From Cytobacillus oceanisediminis (lineage in GTDB: Bacteria > Bacillota > Bacilli > Bacillales > Cytobacillaceae): 64,000 nucleotides of DNA. Under the pieces are notes generated by a model. It saw nothing but the letters and a program-made list of their open reading frames with translations, was not told where the DNA came from and ran no database searches. The translations under genes and the position numbers were made by a program. Each line of letters starts with the position of its first letter. Position 1 is the first letter of the stretch. Shown one piece after another: positions 17,132 to 24,844 of this stretch. The DNA lies in contig NZ_CP065512.1 of the NCBI RefSeq assembly GCF_022811925.1, positions 124,001-188,000 of the forward strand. Reading direction: 5' to 3'.

Positions 17132-18253
17132 TTATTCAAATGCCTGGTCTATTAAATCGCGATCATCGTCTTCAAACATGTGGGTATAGATTTGTGTAGT
17201 CTCCATTGATTCATGCCCCAAGGCTTTCTGAACCCCTCGTATATTCTTTGTCTTTTTAAATAGGTATGTACCAAAACTATGACGTAGACTATGGGGAGTC
17301 ATGTCTTTTCCGTATGCTTTCGCATATTTCATCACCATTTTTTGAATCGTATTTTTGCTGATGGGATTTACTTTTCCGGCATACTTCGTCAAAAAGAGGG
17401 GCTCGTTCGGTCCTGAAGCGGCTTTAAAAACATTTTGTCTAATTTCTAAATAATCACGGAGATATTCCTGGGTTTGCTTTGGAAAGAAGACAATATCCTC
17501 TTTTCCTCTTTTGCGGTCCACAAGAAGCTTTCTTTCTTCTACATTTATATCCTTCAGGCGAAGACTGATTAATTCACCGACACGCAATCCACTACCCAGC
17601 AATAAAGATACGATAGCAGCATCCCTGGAACGGTTAATGTTCCAGTAAGCTCTTTGCATCTTAGATAATTCTTTAACCTCTCCATTAGATGATAACGCAC
17701 CTTCTCCATATCCTACCATAATAAAATCCTGGAAGTCGGTAAGTTCCTGGTTCCGAAGGATATTACTCTTCAGCTTTTCAGCTTTTGCTTTGGCTGAGGT
17801 TTTCTTCATGGAAACTTTCGTATTCTCCATAATGTTTTTTGAAAGGTATATAGAACCCGTTTCTCGATTCGTATGGGTGTGCAGAAATTCAAATAAGTTT
17901 CGCAGGGCACTTATTTTCCGGCTGATGGTTGAATCCTTATTCTTTGTTTTGTAATAACGATTCCCTTTATTGTGGGAATCCTGCCTATTCTTCAAATAGG
18001 AGCGGTAATGGGATATATCCATTTCAATTAGACGTTCTATATCTTCTAAAGTTATCTCCATAATACTGTTTTTCCCAGGCACAATGGAATGCCACATCCA
18101 TTCTAAAAAGTCCTGTATGTCTAAAGCATAGGAAAGAACAGTTGTAGGAGTTAAGGAATCCAGACTGATCTGGATGTATTCCGAAACGTAATACGGCAAA
18201 AGAGGTCGAAGCTGTTCTAACTTTTCATAGTCTTTCTCACGTTGGATCCTCAT
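17132..18253 (-). CDS. XerS-like tyrosine recombinase
   Basis: 373 residues. SAM-like N-terminal arm-binding domain (residues 20-130) and catalytic domain with the full set: Arg224 (GSGLRVGEL), Lys near 248-251, His321 and Arg324 (HSLRH), His347 (LGHESM) and Tyr356 (QIYTH). The N terminus (LRPLLPYYVSEYI) and overall length resemble XerS, the single dimer-resolution recombinase of streptococci (356 residues). It could be the phage integrase or a resolvase of a circular replicon. Its place inside the Ter1-Ter2 interval favours the second. A LexA-like box lies 50 bases before the start. No dif-like site found. Confidence 0.85.
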   Translation of the reverse strand: MRIQREKDYEKLEQLRPLLPYYVSEYIQISLDSLTPTTVLSYALDIQDFLEWMWHSIVPGKNSIMEITLEDIERLIEMDISHYRSYLKNRQDSHNKGNRYYKTKNKDSTISRKISALRNLFEFLHTHTNRETGSIYLSKNIMENTKVSMKKTSAKAKAEKLKSNILRNQELTDFQDFIMVGYGEGALSSNGEVKELSKMQRAYWNINRSRDAAIVSLLLGSGLRVGELISLRLKDINVEERKLLVDRKRGKEDIVFFPKQTQEYLRDYLEIRQNVFKAASGPNEPLFLTKYAGKVNPISKNTIQKMVMKYAKAYGKDMTPHSLRHSFGTYLFKKTKNIRGVQKALGHESMETTQIYTHMFEDDDRDLIDQAFE

Positions 18254-18301
18254 ATTTTTTCACCTCAACTCTATTTTATCTGCCAAATTTTAGCGTTGCA
18301 A

Positions 18302-18314
18302 GAACAATCGTTCG
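18302..18314 (-). promoter_or_regulatory. Putative LexA/DinR (SOS) box before the recombinase
   Basis: On the minus strand CGAACGATTGTTCT, against the Bacillus DinR consensus CGAACRNRYGTTYC: both half-sites GAAC and GTTC are intact at the right 4-base spacing, with one mismatch in the spacer. It directly precedes a -10-like TAAAAT at 18,286-18,291, so LexA binding would block the promoter. Confidence 0.55.
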
Positions 18315-18372
18315 ATAAAAAATACGAGTTCTGTCCTCCTTTTTTTCCATGAAAAAAATCTTCTAATACGGA

Positions 18373-18401
18373 TTGACATTCTAATATCTAAGGGTTGTAT
18401 T
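18373..18401 (+). promoter_or_regulatory. Promoter of the ribonucleotide reductase gene
   Basis: TTGACA (18373-18378), 17-base spacer, TGTATT (18396-18401). The only perfect -35 in this part; it implies a leader of about 125 bases. Confidence 0.65.
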
Positions 18402-18532
18402 GATTGAGCACCAAATCCGGATGTGGCACTACATATAGTGTCTTTCGGTTTAGTAATCAATTATTCACTCACTGCTTATGGCCAGCCCATCAGCGTGTAG
18501 ATAAGGAAAAACACATCTAAGGAGGAACCGTT
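18402..18532 (+). promoter_or_regulatory. Structured leader with palindrome before the ribonucleotide reductase
   Basis: Contains the palindrome CACTACATATAGTG (18427-18440), similar in form to NrdR boxes (ACACWATATAT-GTGT type) though only one is seen. It is enclosed by ATTGATT (about 18399) and AATCAAT (about 18454), which could close a stem. Just before the RBS, TAGAT / ATCTA (18498-18519) can form another hairpin. No B12 box, so not a cobalamin riboswitch. Confidence 0.4.
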
Positions 18533-20815
18533 TTGTCTGCTAAAGTCATGAAGTTTGAAGTTAAACCCCAATTTGTAAGTGAGAGTTTCATCAATCGGCT
18601 CAGAAATCAGCAGCCGCCCGTAAATGCCATTTCAGAATTTACGTTTTACCGTACTTATTCCCGCTATGAGGAAGCATTAAAACGGAGAGAAACGTGGCTG
18701 GAAGCAGTTGTCCGTTCATCCGAATACAGCATCAGCCTGGCGATTGAACAATTGCAGCGTGTAGGTCTTTATGAAAAAGAAATTCATTTGCCGATGTTTA
18801 TCGAAGAAGCTGAAGAGCTTATTGAGGCTCAATATATGCTCGAGACATTCGTATCGGGACGTACGCTTTATACTGGTGGTTCCATTGCCTCTAGGCTATA
18901 TCCTCTATCCAATTTTAACTGCTCCGGTGCAGTAATGGACTCACTTAAAAAGTTCGGTGAGCTTTTTTATCTTCTAATGGTAGGAACGGGATTTGGTTTC
19001 CGCGTAACAAAAGAAGATGTAGCTAAGCTTCCGGCAATCCGACAGGATATTGAAATTGAGCACAAACCTTACGAGCCAAGACCGAAGCATATGCGTTATG
19101 AAGAATCTGTTCTTCGGTCATCTGGCGAAACAGCTACTTTGCATATTGGTGACTCGAAAGAGGGATGGAGACAATCCATTGATTTCTTCTTTGAGTTATT
19201 AACGAAGAAAGTTTATTCAAACGTAAAGAAGCTGGTGATCATTTATGATTCAATCCGTGAAAAGGGAAGCCGCTTAAAGACTTTTGGAGGAACTGCTTCC
19301 GGATGGACAAGCATGCATAACATGTTTGTGACCATTGATAAAGTGATCCATGACCAGCTGGATGAAAGAATTGCCCCAATCAAAGAAGGGAAACTTCGCC
19401 CTATTCATGTTATGGATATCTCAAATGCAATAGCCTACAATGTAGTTTCAGGTGGCGTAAGAAGGTCTGCACAGGTATGCCTTTTCGACCATGATGACAA
19501 GGAAGTTTTATTCGCTAAATATGGCCTGAACGGTCTTTACGGACATAAGGCAAAAGAAGGCTATGATAAGCTGAAGAAAATGTCCAACGATGTTCCGGAA
19601 ATGGAATTCATTTTTGATGAAAATGTCGTAGATGAAGAGGGCAATCAGATTCCTTTCGTTCCTGGACGATACCACTTAGAACATCGCCGTATGTCTAATA
19701 ACTCCGCTTTATACTTCAAAAAACCATCCCGCAAACAACTCAAACTAATTGTTTCCCTATTGAAATTCGAAGGAGAGCCGGGCTTCATTAATGGTGAAGA
19801 AGCTCTAAGACGCTTCCCTTGGTTTAAGACTGTGAATCCTTGTGTTGAAATTCTTCTTGATGATAGAGGTCTTTGTAACCTATCCACAATTCCAGCTATC
19901 AACCATGTTAAAGACGGGAAGCTGGACAAGGAATCCCTTTTAAAAGCTGCTCGCATTTCAGCAAGAATCGGTGTCCGCATGACAACAATCGATCTTGAAC
20001 TTCCGGAATGGGATGAGATCCAGAAGAAACACCGCTTAACAGGCTGCTCTTTAACTGGATGGCAGGACATGAAGGAAGCGGTTGGAATGACAGACGAAGA
20101 AGAAAATGTACTTCTTGAAGAGCTTCGTGCTGTCACGAAAGCCGAGTCCTACCGTTATGCTGACTTCTTAATGGTGCCAAGACCTAAAAACGTTACTGCA
20201 GTTAAGCCGGAAGGCACTCAAAGCTTGCTTGCAGGCGGAGTTTCTTCAGGTCTTCATGCAGCACATAGTCCTTACTATATTCGCCGTATTCGTGTATCAG
20301 CAACTGACCCTCTTGCAATGGCAATGGAGTCAATGGGCTTCAAGCTGGAGAATGAAGTTGGCCAAGGAATCACCTATACTGATCCTGCAACTGGAGAGGT
20401 AGTAACAACGGCTGTTTCCACGAAAGTAGCTTCTTTCTATATTAAATCCCCATCTAAGCGCACGAAGGACGACCTGACTGTTGAAGAACAGTTTGATACG
20501 TACTTCCGCTTCCAGAAGCATTACACGGATCAGAACACTTCCAATACAATTACTGTTAAACCTCATGAGTGGGATACAGTTGAGGAAATCCTTTGGAACC
20601 GGTGGGATGAAATGCTTGCTGTCTCTTTCTTATCCTTGGACGGCGGAACCTATCAATTAGCGCCGCTTGAATCAATTACTGAAAAGCAATACAACGAGTT
20701 CTCGGAAAATCTTCCGGTATTTGACCCAGAAGTATTGGAGCGTTTTGATACCCGTGAAGACTTTGACCTTGAAGACGCAGCAGCATGTGAAGGTGGAGCT
20801 TGCCCGATCCGATAA
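18533..20815 (+). CDS. nrdJ: Adenosylcobalamin-dependent ribonucleoside-triphosphate reductase (class II)
   Basis: 760 residues, the size of monomeric RTPR of Lactobacillus leichmannii (739). It reduces ribonucleoside triphosphates to dNTPs with a B12 radical. Key residues are present: Cys130 (NFNCSG) and Cys448 (GLCNLS) as the redox pair, the radical site NPCVE with Asn435, Cys437 and Glu439, and the C-terminal shuttle CEGGAC (Cys752, Cys757). It needs no second subunit, so it works alone here. TTG start seven bases after AAGGAGG. It would supply dNTPs for phage DNA synthesis. Confidence 0.93.
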   Translation: MSAKVMKFEVKPQFVSESFINRLRNQQPPVNAISEFTFYRTYSRYEEALKRRETWLEAVVRSSEYSISLAIEQLQRVGLYEKEIHLPMFIEEAEELIEAQYMLETFVSGRTLYTGGSIASRLYPLSNFNCSGAVMDSLKKFGELFYLLMVGTGFGFRVTKEDVAKLPAIRQDIEIEHKPYEPRPKHMRYEESVLRSSGETATLHIGDSKEGWRQSIDFFFELLTKKVYSNVKKLVIIYDSIREKGSRLKTFGGTASGWTSMHNMFVTIDKVIHDQLDERIAPIKEGKLRPIHVMDISNAIAYNVVSGGVRRSAQVCLFDHDDKEVLFAKYGLNGLYGHKAKEGYDKLKKMSNDVPEMEFIFDENVVDEEGNQIPFVPGRYHLEHRRMSNNSALYFKKPSRKQLKLIVSLLKFEGEPGFINGEEALRRFPWFKTVNPCVEILLDDRGLCNLSTIPAINHVKDGKLDKESLLKAARISARIGVRMTTIDLELPEWDEIQKKHRLTGCSLTGWQDMKEAVGMTDEEENVLLEELRAVTKAESYRYADFLMVPRPKNVTAVKPEGTQSLLAGGVSSGLHAAHSPYYIRRIRVSATDPLAMAMESMGFKLENEVGQGITYTDPATGEVVTTAVSTKVASFYIKSPSKRTKDDLTVEEQFDTYFRFQKHYTDQNTSNTITVKPHEWDTVEEILWNRWDEMLAVSFLSLDGGTYQLAPLESITEKQYNEFSENLPVFDPEVLERFDTREDFDLEDAAACEGGACPIR

Positions 20816-20854
20816 GGATTGGGTATCCCGCCAAGCAATAATGGGGGAAGAGCA

Positions 20855-20938
20855 ATGAAAGCATTAGAGACGAAACCAGAGGGCATGTCCCTGGAAGAGT
20901 TTATCAATCTGAGAATGTTTTTTGGCTTATGCAGGTAA
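20855..20938 (+). CDS. Short reading frame, possibly the N-terminal part of the next gene
   Basis: 27 residues (MKALETKPEGMSLEEFINLR then MFFGLCR) from an ATG preceded by GGGGGAAGAG. It ends inside the next gene. A T6 run at 20,917-20,922 is the point where a one-base slip or indel would join MSLEEFINLRMF to LAYAGNKMSYLKEK of the next frame, giving one protein of about 150 residues. It could instead be a leader peptide coupled to the next gene. Confidence 0.45.
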   Translation: MKALETKPEGMSLEEFINLRMFFGLCR

Positions 20939-20942
20939 TAAA

Positions 20943-21311
20943 ATGAGTTACCTAAAAGAGAAAGAAGAAATTATCGGCACCAAGGTTTATGCTTACTGGA
21001 ACCTTCATAAAAAAATATGGAGCCTTTCAGATGGCAGGCATGTCCTTTATTATGCAAGGAACTTTTCAATGGACCAGGTGGAACTGCGCGTCAGGGAAGG
21101 CGGATACCAAAAAGCCCTTCACGAGGGAAGAAAGAATGTCCATGCCTTTGCCATTGGAACTGTCACATCAATAGATGATCTTGTCCCGGAAACAACCCGG
21201 GTCATAAGCTATAATCACCAAAAAGGCTGCCACTTTTATGATAAGTCTACAGGTGAAGCAATCAATAAATTAGAAAGGTGCTATGGAGGGGAGAAGGTTC
21301 TTCTGGCATAA
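20943..21311 (+). CDS. Hypothetical phage protein
   Basis: 122 residues from ATG 20943 (the frame is open from 20922). The core KVYAYWNLHKKIWSLSDG...RKNVHAFAIG is of a type I associate with conserved phage proteins of unknown function. No good Shine-Dalgarno precedes ATG 20943, which supports coupling with, or fusion to, the short frame at 20855. Two terminators follow. Confidence 0.6.
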   Translation: MSYLKEKEEIIGTKVYAYWNLHKKIWSLSDGRHVLYYARNFSMDQVELRVREGGYQKALHEGRKNVHAFAIGTVTSIDDLVPETTRVISYNHQKGCHFYDKSTGEAINKLERCYGGEKVLLA

Positions 21312-21312
21312 C

Positions 21313-21364
21313 AGGGGCTAACGCCCCTTCCGTTTTTGATCCCTTAAGTAAAGGGGTCTTTTTT
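21313..21364 (+). terminator. Tandem terminators
   Basis: First hairpin AGGGGC-TAAC-GCCCCT with TCCGTTTTT; second GATCCCTT-AAGTA-AAGGGGTC followed by TTTTTT. They end the ribonucleotide reductase operon. Confidence 0.85.
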
Positions 21365-21453
21365 ATTGTGAATTTTTCACTTAATTACATAGGAGATTTA
21401 CTCTATTAATAGTAAAATAGTCTCATATGCAGATAAAGAGGAGGAAAAGAAAA

Positions 21454-21714
21454 ATGATGGTATTTACAAGGAAATGTAATGTTTGCAATGAAGGTGAAGA
21501 GATAAGCAAGGAACAGATCAAGAAAGTATTAGCGGTTAGAATAAATGGATGGCTAGAGGCAGGATATCTTTCAAATGAGGAGGCTGTTCATAAATCAGTT
21601 GAAGAATTAACCAATTATGTATGTGAAAAATGTGACTATCCTAAAGAAGAACCATCTCAACTAAATAAAGAGTATTGGGATACATATTTTAAGAACAATC
21701 CAGGAGACATGTGA
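21454..21714 (+). CDS. Small zinc-ribbon protein
   Basis: 86 residues from ATG 21454, ten bases after GAGGAGG; the in-frame ATG at 21427 lies before that site. Two Cys pairs, CNVC and CEKC, about 45 residues apart, could hold one zinc. Between them is a helical region (EEISKEQIKKVLAVRINGWLE). No family recognised. Confidence 0.6.
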   Translation: MMVFTRKCNVCNEGEEISKEQIKKVLAVRINGWLEAGYLSNEEAVHKSVEELTNYVCEKCDYPKEEPSQLNKEYWDTYFKNNPGDM

Positions 21715-21749
21715 TAGTCAACCACGATTATGCCTAATGAAATTTCCCC

Positions 21750-21777
21750 TTGACGTTATGGATGAAAGGCTTATATT
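21750..21777 (+). promoter_or_regulatory. Promoter of the MazG-like gene
   Basis: TTGACG (21750-21755), 16-base spacer, TATATT (21772-21777). It lies within the in-frame upstream extension of the next gene, which supports the later start at 21812. Confidence 0.6.
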
Positions 21778-21811
21778 AAGCAAAGCCAATAACAGAAAAG
21801 GGGTTATTCCA

Positions 21812-22114
21812 ATGATAATCAAACAGGAAGATCTAATGGCCATTGTCAATCTGGCCGTATATAAAGAAAGAATCCGTCAAAACAGCAAATGGGGAATCCA
21901 GCGTCATCCCATCGGTACCTGGCTTGCTATATTGGGTGAAGAATTTGGAGAGGTTTGTCAGGCGGCTCAAAGTGAAATGTTCCTGGAAAGCGTGAAGGAA
22001 ACAGATGCAGAAGACCTTTACGAGGAATGTATTCATGTGGCAGCAGTTGCTTCCGCAATAGCCGAGCAGATCCTTGAAGAGAAAATGAAGAAAGAGCAAA
22101 AGAAACCCGCTTAG
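21812..22114 (+). CDS. MazG-like nucleotide pyrophosphohydrolase family protein
   Basis: 100 residues. The all-alpha MazG-type metal-binding motif is visible: GEEFGEVCQAA (ExxE) in helix 2 and DLYEECIHVAAVA (ExxxH/D) in helix 3, with the common lead-in KWGIQRHPIGTWLAIL. The family hydrolyses NTPs or dNTPs to monophosphates, which fits the nearby ribonucleotide reductase and phage nucleotide metabolism. Start at ATG 21812, downstream of its promoter. Confidence 0.75.
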   Translation: MIIKQEDLMAIVNLAVYKERIRQNSKWGIQRHPIGTWLAILGEEFGEVCQAAQSEMFLESVKETDAEDLYEECIHVAAVASAIAEQILEEKMKKEQKKPA

Positions 22115-22217
22115 TCTGGAAATGATTACCGAACCCTATGAGAAGGGTATATTTCATTGAACCAATTTCGGTAAGGGAAATAATGCTATTCTAGTATTTC
22201 TTCGGCCGTAAGTTTTA

Positions 22218-22223
22218 TATAAT
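22218..22223 (+). promoter_or_regulatory. -10 element
   Basis: TATAAT 34 bases before the ATG at 22257; no convincing -35. Confidence 0.45.
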
Positions 22224-22256
22224 GAAGATATGGAATTCTAGCGGGAGGTAGAAGAT

Positions 22257-22520
22257 ATGCCAGACTCAGCTAAACGTAAAAAAAACAGAGAAGAGTTCAT
22301 AAATCATATAGAAGCTCTTACAAGGAATTGGCTAATAACTGGACAAGAAGACGAACTGTCTACGGAGCAAATTGTTGACGGGGTAGTGTTCTCCGTACTG
22401 AATGCCATTGACCAGGATTACAGGCTTTATCCTGATGAAAAAAGAAATCTTAATATAGCAGGCAGCCTTCATGAAGAATGGGCCGGAAGATGCAAAAATC
22501 ATTTTAATTACGAAAACTAA
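22257..22520 (+). CDS. Small hypothetical protein
   Basis: 87 residues after GCGGGAGGTAGAAGAT. Charged N terminus (KRKKNREEF) and mainly helical; no motif recognised. Immediately followed by the toxin promoter region. Confidence 0.55.
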   Translation: MPDSAKRKKNREEFINHIEALTRNWLITGQEDELSTEQIVDGVVFSVLNAIDQDYRLYPDEKRNLNIAGSLHEEWAGRCKNHFNYEN

Positions 22521-22559
22521 CTGTATCTCTTGAGAAGTTTGGTTATAATGGAGATACAG
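22521..22559 (+). promoter_or_regulatory. Toxin promoter flanked by a 9-bp inverted repeat
   Basis: TATAAT at 22544-22549 sits between CTGTATCTC (22521-22529) and its perfect inverse GAGATACAG (22551-22559). The half-site centres are 30 bp apart, about three helical turns, suitable for a dimeric regulator. CTGTAT itself is 17 bases before the -10, in the -35 position. Confidence 0.6.
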
Positions 22560-22609
22560 CAAGTCGGTAAAGGGCAGCGGCCATCCCTTTTAGAAAGGGG
22601 GTGACGCTG

Positions 22610-22699
22610 GTGATTACAATAGCAGACGCACTAGGGCTGATGATAGCATTCGCTTCCCTCATCGTTGCAGTAATCGCGGTTACGAAAGGAAAAGAGTAA
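22610..22699 (+). CDS. Holin-like type I toxin peptide
   Basis: 29 residues: one membrane helix (ALGLMIAFASLIVAVIAV) between a short start (MITIAD) and a basic tail (TKGKE). This fits the putative holin-like toxin family (Hol_Tox) of Firmicutes type I systems. The RBS AAAGGGGGTGA can pair with CCCTTT directly upstream (22586-22590), and an earlier AAAGGG offers an alternative pairing, so translation is probably gated by RNA structure. GTG 22601 is a less likely start. Its antitoxin would be an antisense RNA over the 3' end. Confidence 0.7.
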   Translation: MITIADALGLMIAFASLIVAVIAVTKGKE

Positions 22700-22749
22700 C
22701 CCCCTCTTACCCCCGACCAAGGCGTTAAGATAGTGGTTACTCTTTTTTT
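22694..22749. terminator. Bidirectional long-loop terminator of the type I toxin locus
   Basis: GAGTAACC (22694-22701) pairs with GGTTACTC (22735-22742), followed by T7 on plus and CTTTTCC on minus. The loop contains CCCCCGACCAAGGC. Type I loci of this class overlap toxin mRNA and antisense RNA at such a structure. I could not find a convincing minus-strand promoter for the antisense RNA. Confidence 0.6.
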
Positions 22750-22811
22750 GAGCTAACAGTCAACTTTATCGCTACAAGTCGCTGCTCTTTATGCAGTTTG
22801 CTGTGTCGAAA

Positions 22812-22842
22812 GGTCACTGGTTCCCGCCAGTGGCCTTTTTTT
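22812..22842 (+). terminator. Strong terminator
   Basis: GGTCACTGG / CCAGTGGCC stem, loop TTCCCG, then T7. The 70 bases between it and the toxin terminator hold no reading frame. Backup for toxin read-through or end of a small RNA. Confidence 0.75.
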
Positions 22843-22931
22843 ATTGTGTCTTGTTATATCTCTATTATACCCACACTTTGTGAAATAAACAATAATTCTA
22901 ACAATATAAGCTGATAATGCCGCTGCAATAA

Positions 22932-23141
22932 TTATGGGTTTCGAGGATTAAAGCTTCCTCTTCTTCCAAACGTATAACGATCACCCCAGGGGAGGCTTTT
23001 AAGGTTGCTTTTGACTTCTTCAACACACCTGTCACAATAAAGTTCCACTTGTTCCTTCCCGGTTTCATAGAGGGGGGTCATTTCTTTTTGGGGAACCCAC
23101 TTGGCGCAATATAGACACATGTTTCTTTTTTCGTTCATCAT
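22932..23141 (-). CDS. Small zinc-ribbon protein, possibly leaderless
   Basis: About 69 residues. Cys pairs CLYC and CDRC flank WVPQKEM...VELY, a four-Cys zinc site. There is no Shine-Dalgarno before any of the clustered ATG codons (23150, 23141, 23138). A TATAAT on the minus strand ends at about 23149, so transcription would begin near ATG 23141, which suggests a leaderless message. Isolated gene, divergent from 23176. Confidence 0.55.
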   Translation of the reverse strand: MMNEKRNMCLYCAKWVPQKEMTPLYETGKEQVELYCDRCVEEVKSNLKSLPWGDRYTFGRRGSFNPRNP

Positions 23142-23175
23142 ATTAATCATTATATACTAAAAGGAGTGTTTCATA

Positions 23176-23658
23176 ATGGAAAATACTTTGCCGACTCAAG
23201 ATATTTGCGTTTATGCTTTTAAAAACAACAAATGGATTAAAAGAAGAAGACTAGATTCAGTGACTGTTTCACAGCAATATGAAATTGCTGATCTTTTGGA
23301 AAAGAAATATGGAAGCAAGCACTTCTTCTTCCCTAAAGAAATTAATCCGGAGGAATACCCGCTCATCCTTGACATGGAGACGATATTGTTGGAACGCACA
23401 CAGTCGTATCGAAATGATTTTTATTTGCATGACATTCATGCTTATTTTACAAAAGGCAAAAATGCTTTATGGATGCTTAGAAATACTGGAACCGATTTTC
23501 TGCCCCTCGATAGATTAGAAAAGGATTTTGAGACCTATTACAGGGAGCTGATAGGCGTAAATAGTTCCTATTATGTAATTGACGACAATAAGCTCATTAA
23601 AATAAATAGAGAAAAGGCGGTAAGGTTGCTTTTGCTGCATCTGGAAAAAGCAGCTTAA
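23176..23658 (+). CDS. Hypothetical protein
   Basis: 160 residues after AAAAGGAG. Globular, no signal peptide or membrane helix; pattern ICVYAFKNNKWIKRRRLDSV then aromatic-rich middle (FFFPKEINPEEYPLILDMET). No family recognised. It ends 4 bases into the convergent CBO0543 gene. Confidence 0.55.
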   Translation: MENTLPTQDICVYAFKNNKWIKRRRLDSVTVSQQYEIADLLEKKYGSKHFFFPKEINPEEYPLILDMETILLERTQSYRNDFYLHDIHAYFTKGKNALWMLRNTGTDFLPLDRLEKDFETYYRELIGVNSSYYVIDDNKLIKINREKAVRLLLLHLEKAA

Positions 23659-24236
23659 AGATATCTAGCTTTGCCATACTTTTTTTGCGCCCATAAAAAA
23701 ACAGCAGTAGCAAACTTGGCAAAAAGAAAGACAATAATATAACTGATAAAAAGGTAAAGATAATTAGCTTTTCCTTGTAATTCGAATATGCCCAAGGATA
23801 CAAGCATGGGCTTAAATACAAACGACATAATTGCAGCAGCTAATAAACTATATAAATAAAAATTCTTCTGATGATTTAAGGTCCACTGGTAGATAAGCAT
23901 GAAAATCACAGGGACTAGGCTGGAATCTAAAGCTAAACCAGGGATGTGTGGTATCAATGGAATAGGGTAATTCCAATACCCCAGATTCCTCCCCAGTAAA
24001 TCATGATAGCCAAACATGATATGGATGCTGTATCCATAAAAACCGACTAGGAAAATTTTTTCTTTATCAATTTTAAAAAATAAAATAATCAGGGGGGCGA
24101 TGAGGAATGCTGCCATTAACCAGTATTCGAATGATGTGTATAGCTCGTATTGCTTCCAATATTCAGTTAAGGCTAGGTGACTGTCACGTTGCATCCCCAT
24201 TATTTCTTGAAAGTCCTCTATTCGCTCTTTGTTCAC
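23655..24236 (-). CDS. CBO0543-family membrane protein
   Basis: About 193 residues with five predicted membrane helices (YWLMAAFLIAPLIILFF, IFLVGFYGYSIHIMFG, LVPVIFMLIYQW, LYSLLAAAIMSFVF, YLFISYIIVFLFAKF). The conserved block with NLGYWNYPIPLIP is characteristic of CBO0543 proteins of spore-formers. Role unknown. Start at GTG 24236 after AGAGGTG; ATG 24245 overlaps the RBS. Confidence 0.7.
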   Translation of the reverse strand: MNKERIEDFQEIMGMQRDSHLALTEYWKQYELYTSFEYWLMAAFLIAPLIILFFKIDKEKIFLVGFYGYSIHIMFGYHDLLGRNLGYWNYPIPLIPHIPGLALDSSLVPVIFMLIYQWTLNHQKNFYLYSLLAAAIMSFVFKPMLVSLGIFELQGKANYLYLFISYIIVFLFAKFATAVFLWAQKKYGKARYL

Positions 24237-24418
24237 ACCCATCACCTCTTGTGTGTATTATTTGTATTTTCTCCCATGTTTGAGGATATATGCCGATTGG
24301 ATAATAATCCTTCGCAAAAATACACTCATTGACAGGTTTATTAATGTTGTAAGTGGGTATATGTTATCAAGTTAAGCTACTTTTTCTGGTAGCATTCTAA
24401 AGGGGAGGTATCGGCAAT

Positions 24419-24844
24419 TTGAATAAAATACAGCTAGAGGAACTCAGAAAAAAAATACATAAAGAGATCATGGATGAAATGCTTAGATATCTCGAAGAAA
24501 CCGGTCAAAAAAATGATGAAAACAATACTGAATTTGGAAAAGGGTTCTCCTTTGCTATGGGTGCGGCATGTGGCATCGTAACAAGAGTGATCAGTCAAGA
24601 AAAGAAGGAGCCTGATGAACCTTCCTTTCACTTTCAAATCTGGTCAGAAGGTTTCGAGACAAACGGCGAAAAAGGACAAGCCACTCTCCATGGGGTCGGC
24701 TTTGGAAAAGACTTCAAAGAAGCCTGTCAATATTACGCCAGACATAACCCGGTATTTGAAAAGAACTTTGATTCTGACCGCATGACATACTGGGGATGCC
24801 GCTTATTTGACAATGAGGAAGATGCCAGGAGGACATTTGGATGA
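24419..24844 (+). CDS. Hypothetical protein
   Basis: 141 residues, TTG start after GGGGAGGTATCGG. Helical N terminus (EELRKKIHKEIMDEMLRYLE) then a beta domain with the GQATLHGVGFGKDFKEAC pattern. It overlaps the next gene by ATGA, so translation is coupled. First of a three-gene operon ending in an XRE regulator. Confidence 0.6.
   Translation: MNKIQLEELRKKIHKEIMDEMLRYLEETGQKNDENNTEFGKGFSFAMGAACGIVTRVISQEKKEPDEPSFHFQIWSEGFETNGEKGQATLHGVGFGKDFKEACQYYARHNPVFEKNFDSDRMTYWGCRLFDNEEDARRTFG

Noticed and set aside
18402..18532. Cobalamin riboswitch before the B12-dependent reductase
   Set aside because: No B12 box (GCCACTG type) and the leader is too short.
17010..18532. dif-like site for the XerS-like recombinase
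   Set aside because: No 28-31 bp imperfect palindrome resembling known dif sites; CCAAAA/TTTTGG near 17,090 looks more like a terminator stem.
19645..20136. 163-residue minus-strand frame in the reductase gene
   Set aside because: Shadow of a strongly conserved enzyme; low-complexity Ser/Arg translation.
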